NCBI GenBank assembly: GCA_937958475.1
Contig: CALFXR010000140.1
Span: 1 to 44,484, forward strand
Reading direction: 5' to 3'
DNA: 44,484 nt
Source of the DNA: an uncultured Mesorhizobium sp.
Lineage (GTDB): Bacteria; Pseudomonadota; Alphaproteobacteria; Rhizobiales; Rhizobiaceae
The first letter of the stretch is position 1. Each line of letters opens with the position of its first letter. Made by a program: the position numbers and the translations under genes. This document shows, piece by piece, positions 24,289 through 32,972 of this stretch. Under the pieces are notes generated by a model that saw only the letters and a program-made list of their open reading frames with translations, was not told the DNA's origin and made no database searches.

Positions 24289-25095
24289 ATGGCCGGCCTT
24301 GTCCAAACCCTTCTCTTCGCAGCAATGGTCATCACCGTGACGCCGCCGAAGGATGCGCCGGCCGGCCGCGTCGACGACGAGGCGGCGGCCTTCTACGGCG
24401 AATACGTCGTCTCCTTCTACGGCCTGCCGGTGGCGAGTTCCACCTTCCGCAGCAGCTTCGGCGGCGACCGCTTCGCCATGGAGGGCGAGCTCTCCAGCGC
24501 CGGCCTTGCCCGCATCTTCGACAGCACCACCGCCTCGGTGACGGTCAACGGCCGCTTCTCCGGCAGGAATCCCCGCCCGGACGGCTACTCGGTCTCCTAT
24601 ACGAGCGGCGGCAAGGCCAAGCGCACGGCGCTGTCGTTCTCCGGCGGCCGCGTCTCCGGCGTCGTCAACGAGCCGCCGCTGAAGAAGCGCGGCAAGGACT
24701 GGGTCCCGGTCACGCGCAAGCACCTTGCTTCCGTCACCGATCCGATCTCGGCCGTGCTGGTGCGTGCGGAGAGCCTCGACGAGATCTGCCAGCGCACCGT
24801 CAGCGTCTTCGACGGCGAGTTGCGCGCCGACCTGAAGCTCGGGGCCGGCAAGCGAGGCAATGTCGACACGGGCGCCTACAGCGGCGAGGCGGTGACCTGC
24901 GACGCCCGCTTCGTGCCGGTCGCCGGCTACCGCCCGGGCAACAAGTCGATGGCCTGGCTGCGCGACAAGGGCGCGATCGCCGTGACGTTTGCGCCGCTCG
25001 GCAAAACCGGCATATATGCGCCCATCCACGCCACCGTCGGCACGCAGATCGGCACGATCACCCTCGCCGCGCGGCGGCTGGAAGCACGGGAGTAG
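24289..25095 (+). CDS. DUF3108 domain-containing exported protein
   Basis: A 268-residue protein with an N-terminal signal or anchor (LVQTLLFAAMVITVT) and the DUF3108 domain, with YVVSFYGLPVASSTFRSSF, YSVSYTSGGKAKRTAL, and DPISAVLV as family blocks. DUF3108 proteins are predicted periplasmic beta-rich proteins of unknown role, found widely in Rhizobiales near rpmB. ATG 24289 gives the signal; an upstream in-frame start would add 50 residues of low plausibility. It is divergent from rpmB and its stop lies 37 bp before the EamA transporter. Confidence 0.85.
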   Translation: MAGLVQTLLFAAMVITVTPPKDAPAGRVDDEAAAFYGEYVVSFYGLPVASSTFRSSFGGDRFAMEGELSSAGLARIFDSTTASVTVNGRFSGRNPRPDGYSVSYTSGGKAKRTALSFSGGRVSGVVNEPPLKKRGKDWVPVTRKHLASVTDPISAVLVRAESLDEICQRTVSVFDGELRADLKLGAGKRGNVDTGAYSGEAVTCDARFVPVAGYRPGNKSMAWLRDKGAIAVTFAPLGKTGIYAPIHATVGTQIGTITLAARRLEARE

Positions 25096-25132
25096 GGGGC
25101 GGCCGTCGCACGCGCCCCGCGAGGGGACGACG

Positions 25133-26038
25133 ATGGCACGTGCAACGCTGATCGGCTTTTCGGCCGTCGCCATGTGGGCGATGCTGGCGCTGTTCACCGA
25201 CGCGTCGGGCAAGGTGCCGCCGTTCCTGCTGTCGGCGCTGACCTTCGCCATCGGCACGCTCGTCGGCCTCGCGCTGCGGCTCGTCGCGCCGCCGCGGGAG
25301 AAGGTCCGCATCCCGCTGCAGGTCTGGGCCGTCGGCATCGCCGGCCTGTTCGGCTACCACTTCTTCTATTTCACCGCGCTGCGCCATGCCCCGGCCGTCG
25401 AGGCGAGCCTGATCGCCTATCTGTGGCCGCTCCTCATCGTCCTCGGCTCGGCGCTGATGCCCGGCGAGCGGCTGCAATGGCACCATGTGGCGGGTGCCGC
25501 GCTCGGCCTCGCCGGAACCGCGCTGATCGTCACCAAGGGCGGCGGCGTCGCCTTCGACGGCCAGTACGCCTTCGGCTACCTGATGGCGGGCGTCTGCGCC
25601 TTCGTCTGGTCCGCCTATTCGCTTCTGTCGCGGCGCTTCCCGGCGGTTCCGACCAGCGTCGTCACCTGGTTCTGCGCGGCCACCTCGGTGCTGTCGCTTC
25701 TCTGCCACCTGGCGCTCGAGGAGACGGTGCTGCCGGCAACCGCGGGCGAATGGCTGGCGGTCGTCGGACTCGGCCTGATGCCGGTGGGTGCCGCCTTCTA
25801 CGCCTGGGACGTCGGCGTGAAGAAGGGCAACATCCAGGTGCTCGGCGCGGCGAGCTACGCGGCGCCGCTCCTGTCGACGCTGGCACTGATCGTCACCGGC
25901 TACGCCGAGCCGACGCCGACCGTCCTCGCCGCCTGCGCGCTGATCACGTCCGGCGCGGTGCTGGCGGCGAAATCGATGCTGTTCCGGCGCCGGGGGAGCG
26001 AGTCGTCCCGCGCCCACAAAGAAGGGGCTTCCGCATGA
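25133..26038 (+). CDS. EamA-family (DMT) transporter, YddG-like
   Basis: A 301-residue membrane protein with ten predicted hydrophobic segments in two EamA repeats (about 1-140 and 145-290). Family blocks: FGYHFFYFTALRHAPAVEAS, YLWPLLIVL, and VGAAFYAWDVGVKKGN. The closest type is YddG, which exports aromatic amino acids; this would fit the nearby tyrA and hisC genes but is inference. GAGGGG lies about 7 nt before ATG 25133. The stop overlaps the next gene's start. Confidence 0.85.
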   Translation: MARATLIGFSAVAMWAMLALFTDASGKVPPFLLSALTFAIGTLVGLALRLVAPPREKVRIPLQVWAVGIAGLFGYHFFYFTALRHAPAVEASLIAYLWPLLIVLGSALMPGERLQWHHVAGAALGLAGTALIVTKGGGVAFDGQYAFGYLMAGVCAFVWSAYSLLSRRFPAVPTSVVTWFCAATSVLSLLCHLALEETVLPATAGEWLAVVGLGLMPVGAAFYAWDVGVKKGNIQVLGAASYAAPLLSTLALIVTGYAEPTPTVLAACALITSGAVLAAKSMLFRRRGSESSRAHKEGASA

Positions 26039-26706
26039 TGCCGTTTCCGGGAGGAATCGAGGAGACCGCGAACGCGACGCTTCTGTTCTCGTTCGCCGCC
26101 GCCGTGCTCTACCTGTTCATCGTCGAGGCCCGGGTGTCGCTGGCGCGCTCGGCGGTCAAGACCGCGTCGATCCTTCTCCTCGCCGTTCTTTCGGCGGTCC
26201 GCGACGGGCCCTTCCTGCTGACGGCCGGACTGCTGCTGTCGTCGGCCGGCGACGCCTTCCTGTCGCGCAACGGCGAGCGCGCCTTCATGGGCGGGCTGGC
26301 GAGCTTCCTCGTCGCGCATCTTTGCTACATCGCGCTGTTCACGCTTGCCGGCGGCGGCTACGGCCTCATCCTCGTCGACCTCTGGCGCATGGTCGTGGCC
26401 GTGCTGATGGCGGGTTTCATGCTCGCCATGATGGTCGTGCTGCTGCCGCGCGTCGGCCCGTCGCTGCGCGGGCCGGTGCTGGCCTACGGCGCCGCGATCC
26501 TGATGATGGGGCTTTCGGCGCTGACGCTGGACAATTACTGGATCCTCGTCGGCGCCATCCTGTTCATGGCCTCCGACGCGATCCTCGCCGCCGAGCGTTT
26601 CCTCACCTCGGGCGTGTCGCCGAACCGGCTGGCCATGCGCATCGCGGTGTGGATCGCCTACTACGCGGCGCAGCTCACCATCGCGCTCGGCGTGCTCCTG
26701 GCGTAA
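26035..26706 (+). CDS. YhhN family membrane protein (lysoplasmalogenase-like)
   Basis: A 223-residue protein with seven to eight hydrophobic segments in the YhhN/TMEM86 family. Visible: AVLYLFIVEARVSLARSAVK, LLLSSAGDAFLSRNGERAFM (the conserved acidic GD motif), and FMASDAILAAERFL. Some members hydrolyse the vinyl ether of lysoplasmalogen; in this bacterium the substrate is unknown. Its first ATG overlaps the transporter stop (ATGATG), so the two are translationally coupled. It converges on tyrA, with 5 bp between the stops. Confidence 0.82.
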   Translation: MMPFPGGIEETANATLLFSFAAAVLYLFIVEARVSLARSAVKTASILLLAVLSAVRDGPFLLTAGLLLSSAGDAFLSRNGERAFMGGLASFLVAHLCYIALFTLAGGGYGLILVDLWRMVVAVLMAGFMLAMMVVLLPRVGPSLRGPVLAYGAAILMMGLSALTLDNYWILVGAILFMASDAILAAERFLTSGVSPNRLAMRIAVWIAYYAAQLTIALGVLLA

Positions 26707-26711
26707 ATGCC

Positions 26712-27674
26712 TCAGTCCGAGGCCGGGGCGGCGTCGGCGGCCTTCGCTTCCGCCTTCTCGACGGCCTGACGGCCAAAGTCGGCCGCGTCGGTGTCCTGGC
26801 CGGCCTCGACGATCGAGCGGCGGATGGCGCGGGTGCGCGTGAACAGGTCGAAAAGCTTGTCGCCGTCGCCCCAGCGGATGGCGCGCTGCAGGAAGGCGAG
26901 GTCCTCCGAGAAGCGCGCCAGCATCTCCAGGATCGCGTCCTTGTTGTGCAGGCAGACGTCGCGCCACATGGTCGGGTCGGAGGCGGCGAGGCGGGTGAAG
27001 TCGCGGAAGCCCGAGGCCGAGTACTTGATGACTTCCGACTTGGTCACCGTCTCCAGGTCGTCGGCGGTGCCGACGATGTTGTAGGCGATGATGTGCGGCA
27101 GGTGCGAGACGATGGCCAGCGTCATGTCGTGATGCGCGGCGTCCATCGTGTCGATGTTGGAGCCGCAGCGGCGCCAGAATTCGGAGAGCTTCTCCAGCGC
27201 CGCGGGATCCGTGCCCGGCAGCGGCGTGAAGATGCACCAGCGGTTCTTGAAGAGGTCGGCGAAGCCGGCATCGGGGCCCGACTTCTCCGTGCCCGCCAGC
27301 GGGTGGCCGGGGATGAAGTGCACGCCTTCCGGGATGTGCGGCTGCATCTGCGCGATCACCGAGGCCTTGGTCGAGCCGACGTCCGTGACGATGGCGCCCT
27401 TCTTCAATGCCGGCGCGATGGCCTTCGCCACCGCCTCGGACGAGCCGACGGGCACCGACACGACGATCAGGTCGGCGTCGCGCACGGCTTCGGCCATGTC
27501 GGTCGTATAGCTGTCGCCGAGGCCGAGTTCCTCGGCGCGGGCCAACGTCGAGGGGCTGCGCGTGGCGATGGCCACGTGGCCGGCGAGGTTCTCGCGGCGG
27601 ATGATCCGGGCGAGCGAGGAGCCGATCAGGCCGATGCCGATCAGGGCGACCTTGTCGAACAGGACTTTGGACAT
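26712..27674 (-). CDS. tyrA: Prephenate dehydrogenase (cyclohexadienyl dehydrogenase type)
   Basis: A 320-residue NAD(P)-dependent dehydrogenase of the TyrA family, which oxidatively decarboxylates prephenate or arogenate in tyrosine synthesis. The N-terminal Rossmann motif is VALIGIGLIGSSLARI; catalytic and substrate residues are in VTDVGSTKASV, GHPLAGTEKSG and HDMTLAIVSHLPH. It has no ACT domain. It follows hisC with only 2 bp between, in a typical hisC-tyrA operon. An Ala-rich tail of ~20 residues ends the protein. Confidence 0.92.
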   Translation of the reverse strand: MSKVLFDKVALIGIGLIGSSLARIIRRENLAGHVAIATRSPSTLARAEELGLGDSYTTDMAEAVRDADLIVVSVPVGSSEAVAKAIAPALKKGAIVTDVGSTKASVIAQMQPHIPEGVHFIPGHPLAGTEKSGPDAGFADLFKNRWCIFTPLPGTDPAALEKLSEFWRRCGSNIDTMDAAHHDMTLAIVSHLPHIIAYNIVGTADDLETVTKSEVIKYSASGFRDFTRLAASDPTMWRDVCLHNKDAILEMLARFSEDLAFLQRAIRWGDGDKLFDLFTRTRAIRRSIVEAGQDTDAADFGRQAVEKAEAKAADAAPASD

Positions 27675-27676
27675 CG

Positions 27677-28780
27677 TCAGGCCTTCAGGAATTCGGCGAG
27701 CGCGGCGACCACGCCGCGGTTGGCGTCCTCGCTGCCGATGGTCATGCGCAGCGCGTTGGGGAAGCCGTAGGCGGTGACCCGGCGCAGGATGTAGCCGCGG
27801 GCGGAGAGGTACTCGTCGGCCAGCGCCGCCGAGTGCTTGGCCGCGTCGGGGAAGTGGATCAGGATGAAGTTGCCGACGCTCGGCGTCACCCGCAGGCCGA
27901 GCCTGCCGAGCTCGGCGGTGACCCAGGCGAGCCACTGGCCGTTGTGGGCGACCGAGCGCTCGACATGGCCGCGGTCGCGCATCGCCGCGACGCCCGCCTC
28001 GATGGCGACGGCGTTGACGTTGAAGGGATCGCGTACGCGCTCCAGCGCGTCGACGACTGCCGCCGGCGCGAAGATCCAGCCGATGCGGGCGCCGCCGAGG
28101 CCGTGGACCTTGGAGAAGGTGCGCGTCATGACGACGTTGTTCGAACCCGAGACCAGCTCGACGCCGGCCTCGTAGTCGTTGCGGCGGACGAACTCGGCAT
28201 AGGCCGCGTCGATCACCAGCAGCACGTTGCCGGGCAGGGCGGCATGCAGGCGGCGCACCTCGTCGATCGGCAGGTAGGTGCCGGTCGGGTTGTTCGGGTT
28301 GGCGAGGAAGACGATCCTGGTGCGCGGCGTCACCGCCGCGAGGATGGCGTCGACGTTGGCCGTCTCGTCGCTCTCCTTCGCCACGACGGGCGTGGCGCCG
28401 ACGCCCTGGATGTAGATCTTGTAGGCGAGGAAGCCGTGCTCGGTGTAGATGCCCTCGTCGCCCGGCCCGACATAGATGCGGGTCAGGAGCGCCAGCGCCT
28501 CGTCGGAGCCGTTGAAGCACATGATGTTGGCGACGTTCAGCCCATGCGTCTCGGCGATCGCCTGACGCAGCCGCATCGCAGTGCCGTCCGGATAGAGCTC
28601 CATGCGCTCGGCGGCGGCCTTCGCCGCATCGATCGCGGCCGGCGAGGCGCCGAGCGGATTCTCGTTCGACGACAGCTTGTAGACCTTCGCCACGCCGGCC
28701 GGCGCGGCGCTCTTGCCCGGCACGTAGGCGTCGATGTCCATCACGCCGGGGCGCGGCTGCGGGCGGAGCTCGATGGTCAT
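27677..28780 (-). CDS. hisC: Histidinol-phosphate / aromatic aminotransferase
   Basis: A 367-residue class I/II PLP-dependent aminotransferase of the HisC family. Motifs: LSSNENPLGAS, FLANPNNPTGTYL, DAAYAEF, and TRTFSKVHGLGGARIGW with the Schiff-base Lys. It transaminates histidinol phosphate, and many relatives also use tyrosine and phenylalanine. The overlapping operon with tyrA suggests a role in aromatic amino acid synthesis (HisC2-type); the exact substrate is not decided here. ATG 28780 gives MTIELRPQPRPG; upstream starts lie in promoter DNA. Confidence 0.92.
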   Translation of the reverse strand: MTIELRPQPRPGVMDIDAYVPGKSAAPAGVAKVYKLSSNENPLGASPAAIDAAKAAAERMELYPDGTAMRLRQAIAETHGLNVANIMCFNGSDEALALLTRIYVGPGDEGIYTEHGFLAYKIYIQGVGATPVVAKESDETANVDAILAAVTPRTRIVFLANPNNPTGTYLPIDEVRRLHAALPGNVLLVIDAAYAEFVRRNDYEAGVELVSGSNNVVMTRTFSKVHGLGGARIGWIFAPAAVVDALERVRDPFNVNAVAIEAGVAAMRDRGHVERSVAHNGQWLAWVTAELGRLGLRVTPSVGNFILIHFPDAAKHSAALADEYLSARGYILRRVTAYGFPNALRMTIGSEDANRGVVAALAEFLKA

Positions 28781-28840
28781 GGCGGTCGTCCTGCTCGAAG
28801 GGGCCCTCGCGGGCGGCCTGCCTCTAGCAAGCTTTGGCCG

Positions 28841-28869
28841 TTGACGCAAAGGCCGGCCGGGCCTAAAAG
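28841..28869 (+). promoter_or_regulatory. Candidate metA promoter
   Basis: TTGACG (28841-28846) and TAAAAG (28864-28869) lie 17 bp apart. The transcript would start near 28876, exactly at the 5' edge of the SAM-II aptamer, so the aptamer is at the start of the mRNA. Confidence 0.5.
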
Positions 28870-28875
28870 CCCGAG

Positions 28876-28930
28876 GTCCCGTGGTGATTTGGCCGGTCGG
28901 CTTGCAGCCACGTTAAACAAGTCGCTAAAG
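28876..28930 (+). promoter_or_regulatory. SAM-II riboswitch (metA motif)
   Basis: The sequence fits the SAM-II aptamer closely: CGTGGTGATTTG at 28880-28891, a variable loop, CTTGCAGCCACGTT at 28901-28914, then AAACAAGTCGCTAAAG. P1 pairs CGTGG (28880-28884) with CCACG (28908-28912). SAM binding hides the downstream region and lowers metA translation. SAM-II is typical of Alphaproteobacteria and sits before metA or metX there. It starts about 125 bp before the metA ATG. Confidence 0.92.
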
Positions 28931-29000
28931 GGCCGTTCAACGCAAACCCGCTGGACCGGCCGCGATGTCGCCGCCGGTCTTCGTTTTGGAGTTTGCGCAA

Positions 29001-29948
29001 ATGCCGATCAAGATCCCCGACCATCTTCCCGCCCGCGACGTGCTCGTGCGCGAGGGCGTGTCCGTCATGGACGAGCGGACGGCGCTGCGCCAGGACATCA
29101 GGCCGCTGCAGATCGGCCTGCTCAACCTCATGCCCAACAAGGTCCGCACCGAGGCGCAGTTCGCCCGGCTGATCGGCGCGACGCCACTGCAGGTCGAGCT
29201 GACCCTGGTGCGCATCGGCACGCACAAGGCCAAGAACACGTCGGAGGATCATCTCATCACCTTCTACCAGACCTGGGAGGAGGTGGCCGACCGCCGGTTC
29301 GACGGCTTCATCGTCACCGGCGCGCCGATCGAGCTGCTGCCCTTCGAGGACGTGACCTACTGGGAGGAGCTGACGCGTATCCTCGACTGGACCACGTCGA
29401 ACGTGCACTCGTCCTTCTTCGTCTGCTGGGGCGCGATGGCCGCGGCCTGGCATTTCCACCGCGTGCCCAAGTACACGCTCGACAAGAAGGCGTTCGGCGT
29501 CTTCCGCCACCGCAACCATGCGCCGACCTCGCCCTATCTCGCCGGCTTCTCGGACGATTTCGCCATTCCGGTGTCGCGCTGGACGGAAGTGCGGGCGGCC
29601 GACATCCGTCCGGAGTCGGGCCTGGAGCTGCTCATGGAATCGGACGAGACCGGTCCCTGCCTGCTGGCCGAGAAGACCGGCAACCGGCTCTACATGTTCA
29701 ACCACATCGAGTACGACTCCACCTCGCTGAAGGAGGAGTACGACCGCGACGTGGCGGCCGGCGTGCCGATCGCCGTCCCGCACGGCTATTATCCCGACGA
29801 CGATCCGTCGCGCCCGCCGCTGAACCGCTGGCGCTCGCACGCGCACCTGCTCGTCGGCAACTGGATCAACCAAGTCTACCAGACGACGCCCTACGAGTTC
29901 GTCAAGAGCGGTGCGGCCACGCCGGTGCCGTCGCGGACCGGGACGTAA
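29001..29948 (+). CDS. metA: Homoserine O-acetyltransferase (MetA family)
   Basis: A 315-residue MetA-fold acyltransferase that activates homoserine for methionine synthesis. Catalytic residues are at the canonical numbers: Cys142 in FFVCWG, His235 and Glu237 in FNHIEYD. Residue 111, the position that decides the acyl donor, is Glu in TGAPIELLPF. Glu111 marks acetyl-CoA users such as the Bacillus cereus enzyme, while Gly111 marks the succinyl-CoA user E. coli, so I predict acetyl-CoA. ATG 29001 gives MPIKIPDHLPARD. It is regulated by the SAM-II riboswitch upstream. Confidence 0.95.
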   Translation: MPIKIPDHLPARDVLVREGVSVMDERTALRQDIRPLQIGLLNLMPNKVRTEAQFARLIGATPLQVELTLVRIGTHKAKNTSEDHLITFYQTWEEVADRRFDGFIVTGAPIELLPFEDVTYWEELTRILDWTTSNVHSSFFVCWGAMAAAWHFHRVPKYTLDKKAFGVFRHRNHAPTSPYLAGFSDDFAIPVSRWTEVRAADIRPESGLELLMESDETGPCLLAEKTGNRLYMFNHIEYDSTSLKEEYDRDVAAGVPIAVPHGYYPDDDPSRPPLNRWRSHAHLLVGNWINQVYQTTPYEFVKSGAATPVPSRTGT

Positions 29949-29993
29949 GTCGCGCGTCGGCGACCGATCGGGCGTCGAGGCGGCAGCGAGGGG

Positions 29994-30785
29994 CTACCCC
30001 TCCGTACCGCCGAGCGCCGGGTCCGGCGCGAAGCGGTCGTCGCGCTCGCCCTTCGCGCAGTCGACCGGCTCGCGCGCCGAGACGGGCCGCGGTGCGGCGG
30101 AAAGCCCGCTCACCTCGAGGATGAGCTTGCGACGGATCGCCGTGGCGAATTCGGCGATGCCGTTCACCGGCAGCACGAAGGCGCCCGGCCCGCCGGTCAC
30201 GCATTCGGCGTAGTAGCGGTCGAGATCGGGGAAGGTGCGCGACGGGCTGACGAGGATCGGCAGGCCGTTGACGACGATGCCTCGCGCCACCGCGGCGTCT
30301 CGGGCGAGATCGACCGGCGCGCCCTTGTTGTTGGGACCGTCGCCGGAGACGTCGACGACCAGGCGGTCGCCTTCGATGCCGTTTCGATCGAACAGCGTGG
30401 CGGCATGGGTGATCGCCGTCGAGATCGAGGTGCCCAGTGTGGCTCCCGTTTCGATCGCGGGGATCGAGGCGGCGAAGGCCGCTGCGCTTTCCGGGCCGTC
30501 GACGATGCGCCAGCCGACGCGCGAGGCATCGTGGATGCTGTCCGACCATTCGAAATAGGCGAGCGCGATGCGTCCGTGGACGCCCGAGCGCACGGCTTCG
30601 ACGAAGGCGGGATCGATCAGCGCAGCGATATATCCGGCACGCTGCAATGCGAGTTCGCTCTCGTCCATCGAGCGCGAGACGTCGACCGCGAGTACCAGCT
30701 CGACGTCGACCGCGACCGGTCCGCCGGCCGGCAGCGACGGCTCGCCGAGGGCGCATCCCACGCAGGCAAGAACCGCTTCCAGCAT
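29994..30785 (-). CDS. DUF1194 domain protein, VWA-like, exported
   Basis: A 263-residue protein of the DUF1194 family, with a von Willebrand A-type fold. The MIDAS motif DVSRSMDESE lies near residue 36, with ISTAITHAATLF and VVDVSGDGPNNKG further on. An N-terminal hydrophobic stretch suggests export. Function unknown; such proteins bind divalent metal and a protein partner. ATG 30785 has GGGAG about 7 nt upstream; an ATG at 30824 would add 13 residues. It converges with metA. Confidence 0.82.
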   Translation of the reverse strand: MLEAVLACVGCALGEPSLPAGGPVAVDVELVLAVDVSRSMDESELALQRAGYIAALIDPAFVEAVRSGVHGRIALAYFEWSDSIHDASRVGWRIVDGPESAAAFAASIPAIETGATLGTSISTAITHAATLFDRNGIEGDRLVVDVSGDGPNNKGAPVDLARDAAVARGIVVNGLPILVSPSRTFPDLDRYYAECVTGGPGAFVLPVNGIAEFATAIRRKLILEVSGLSAAPRPVSAREPVDCAKGERDDRFAPDPALGGTEG

Positions 30786-30843
30786 GTGCCGGCTCCCGTT
30801 CAGAAGCCCTGGCATGCCATGCAATCGCGGCGAAATCGCAGCG

Positions 30844-31629
30844 TCAGGCCGGTCCTGCCGCGGCGGATTTCGGCTTCGGTGGAGGGATCGCGCGCGCCGA
30901 GCGCGTCGCCGCGCCCTGCGGGGAGAAGACCGGCACGAAGACGCGGCGCGAGGCGCGCTGCGCCACCGGCACGCCCTGGTAGAGCCGCTTCTGCGCCTCG
31001 ACGACGATGACGCCCGAAAACATCGGCCAGAGGCGGCGGCCGGTGCTTTCGAGGAAGCGGTGCGATTGCAAAAGCCAGCGCCGCCGCGACGGCGGAAAGA
31101 GCAGGGCCTCCGACCACGCCGCCGGCGTGAAGTTGGTCTCGCGCAGCAGGTCGGAGAGCTGAGAACGGGAGAACGGCCGTCCCTGGCCGAAGGGCGTGTG
31201 CTCGAAGCGCGCCCAGATGCCGCGCCGGTTGGGCACGACGATGACCACCCGCCCGGCCGGCGAGAGCACCCGCCAGACCTCGTTCAGCGTCTCGCGCGGG
31301 TTCTCGGCATGCTCCAGCGAATGGACCAGCAGCATGCGGTCGATCGAGGAATCGAACAGCGGCAGCTCCTCGTCGAAGACGAGCGCCGTGGCGCAGGGGC
31401 CGCCATGCGGCCACGCCACCGCCCCTTGCGTCGCCGGCATGAAGGCGAAGACGCGCTCGGCGTCGGTGCCGAAGCGCTCCAGCCAGGGAAGCGCATAGCC
31501 GAGGCCGACCAGCCGCTCGTTGGGCAGTGCCGCCCAGATCGACGACAGCGCCCGCGTGATCGAGCGCTCGGCGAGCCGGCCGAGCAGCGAGGCATAGAAG
31601 GCGCGCAGGTCGACGATGTCGGAGTGCAT
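30844..31629 (-). CDS. Class I SAM-dependent methyltransferase (type 11)
   Basis: A 261-residue protein with a methyltransferase fold. Motif I-like glycines are weak (VGLGYALPWLERFG), but the post-I and IV regions are clear: DSSIDRMLLVHSLEHAENP and LSPAGRVVIVVPNRRGIWAR. A basic, Pro/Ala-rich tail follows residue ~240. The substrate is unknown. ATG 31629 avoids the N-terminal extension of an earlier start at 31695. It is divergent from gloB. Confidence 0.8.
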   Translation of the reverse strand: MHSDIVDLRAFYASLLGRLAERSITRALSSIWAALPNERLVGLGYALPWLERFGTDAERVFAFMPATQGAVAWPHGGPCATALVFDEELPLFDSSIDRMLLVHSLEHAENPRETLNEVWRVLSPAGRVVIVVPNRRGIWARFEHTPFGQGRPFSRSQLSDLLRETNFTPAAWSEALLFPPSRRRWLLQSHRFLESTGRRLWPMFSGVIVVEAQKRLYQGVPVAQRASRRVFVPVFSPQGAATRSARAIPPPKPKSAAAGPA

Positions 31630-31776
31630 GGCCGCGGACGGTAGCGGCGTGCGTCCGTCGATGCAAGGAAGGACGGAGCGCCGCGCCATGCGCATCCGCC
31701 ATGATCGCCGCGCGTTTGCGGAGGTATGATCGATCGCGAATCTGCTTTAGGTTCCGGCCTTCCCAGGGAGTTCGCC

Positions 31777-32544
31777 ATGACATTGCAGATCGACCAGTTC
31801 ATGTGCCGGAGCGACAATTTCGGCGTCCTCGTCCACGACCCGAAGAGCGGCCAGACCGCCCTGATCGACGCGCCCGAGGAAGCGCCGATCCTCGCGGCGA
31901 TCGAGCGTACGGGCTGGAAGCTGACCCATATCCTGACCACCCACCACCACGCCGACCACGTCGAGGCGAATCTCGCGCTGAAGGCGCGCTTCGGCCTGAC
32001 CATCGTCGGGCCGGCGGCGGAGGCGGCGAAGATCCCGGGCATCGACCGGACGGTGGCCGACGGCGACAGCTTCGCCTTCGGCGGCGAGACCGTGCGCGTC
32101 ATCGCCACGCCCGGCCACACCGCCGGCCACGTCACCTATCATTTCCCGGCGACCGGCGTCGCCTTTGCCGGCGACACGCTGTTCGCGCTCGGCTGCGGGC
32201 GCCTGTTCGAGGCGAAGCCGCCGGTCATGTACGAATCGCTGAAGAAGCTCGCCGCCCTGCCGCTGGAAACCAGGGTCTATTGCGGCCACGAATACACGCT
32301 CGCCAACGCGCGCTTCGCGCTCTCGGTCGATCCGACCAACTCGGCGCTGAAGGAACGTGCCAGGCTGATCGAGGCACAGCGCGGGCGCGGCGAGCCGACG
32401 CTGCCGACGACGATCGGCGCCGAGCTTTCGACCAATCCCTTCCTGCGCTGGCACGACCCGGTGATCCGCCGCAACCTCGGCATGGAGGGGGCGACCGACG
32501 CCGAGGTGTTCGCCGAGATCCGCAAGCGCAAGGACGTCTTCTGA
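31777..32544 (+). CDS. gloB: Hydroxyacylglutathione hydrolase (glyoxalase II)
   Basis: A 255-residue metallo-beta-lactamase-fold enzyme that hydrolyses S-D-lactoylglutathione in methylglyoxal detoxification. The metal motif is ILTTHHHADH, with further ligands in TPGHTAGHVTYHF, GDTLFALGCGRLFE, and VYCGHEYTLANARFA. The HAGH C-terminal domain is present. Cytoplasmic. GGGAG lies about 8 nt before ATG 31777. The cupin pseudogene begins 1 bp after its stop. Confidence 0.95.
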   Translation: MTLQIDQFMCRSDNFGVLVHDPKSGQTALIDAPEEAPILAAIERTGWKLTHILTTHHHADHVEANLALKARFGLTIVGPAAEAAKIPGIDRTVADGDSFAFGGETVRVIATPGHTAGHVTYHFPATGVAFAGDTLFALGCGRLFEAKPPVMYESLKKLAALPLETRVYCGHEYTLANARFALSVDPTNSALKERARLIEAQRGRGEPTLPTTIGAELSTNPFLRWHDPVIRRNLGMEGATDAEVFAEIRKRKDVF

Positions 32545-32545
32545 G

Positions 32546-32963
32546 ATGACGGCGGCCGAGATCGTCGCCGCACTCGGCATGGCGCCATCCGGAAGGCGGC
32601 TGGTACGTGGAGACGTTCCGCGACCAGGCCGGGGGGCCGCGCGGCCATTCGACCGCGATCTACTTCCTGCTGGAGGCAGGCGACGTCTCGGCCTGGCACC
32701 GCGTCGTCGATGCCGTCGAGGTCTGGCACCACCATGCCGGCGCGCCGCTCGCGCTCTCGATCTGCGAGGAGGGCGGAACGGTGGAGACGATGCGGCTCGG
32801 TTCCGACATCCTCGCCGGCGAACGGCCGCAGGGCGTGGTGCCGGCGAACTGGTGGCAGACGGCGCGCAGCCTCGGCGACTGGACGCTGGTCGGCTGTACC
32901 GTGGCGCCGGGTTTCGACTTCGCCAGCTTCGAGCTCGCCGCGCCCGGCTGGGCTCCGCGATAG
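32546..32963 (+). pseudogene. DUF985 cupin, frameshifted near its N-terminus
   Basis: From ATG 32546 the sequence reads MTAAEIVAALGMAP, the normal start of a DUF985 cupin, then leaves the family. From about 32587, in another frame, it continues as PEGGWYVETFRD, GHSTAIYFLLEAG, AWHRVVDAVEVWHHHAG and VPANWWQTAR, which are the family blocks including the cupin metal ligands. A 2-bp deletion between 32586 and 32587 explains the break (CC-AT where CCNCAT is expected). It may be a real pseudogene, translated from an internal GTG at 32607, or a sequencing error. Confidence 0.75.
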
Positions 32964-32972
32964 CCTGAAGCG

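Noticed and set aside
28858..28873. Terminator hairpin CGGGC-CTAAAA-GCCCG before metA
   Set aside because: Its loop overlaps the likely metA -10 element and there is no T-tract; it is probably promoter DNA rather than a transcribed hairpin.
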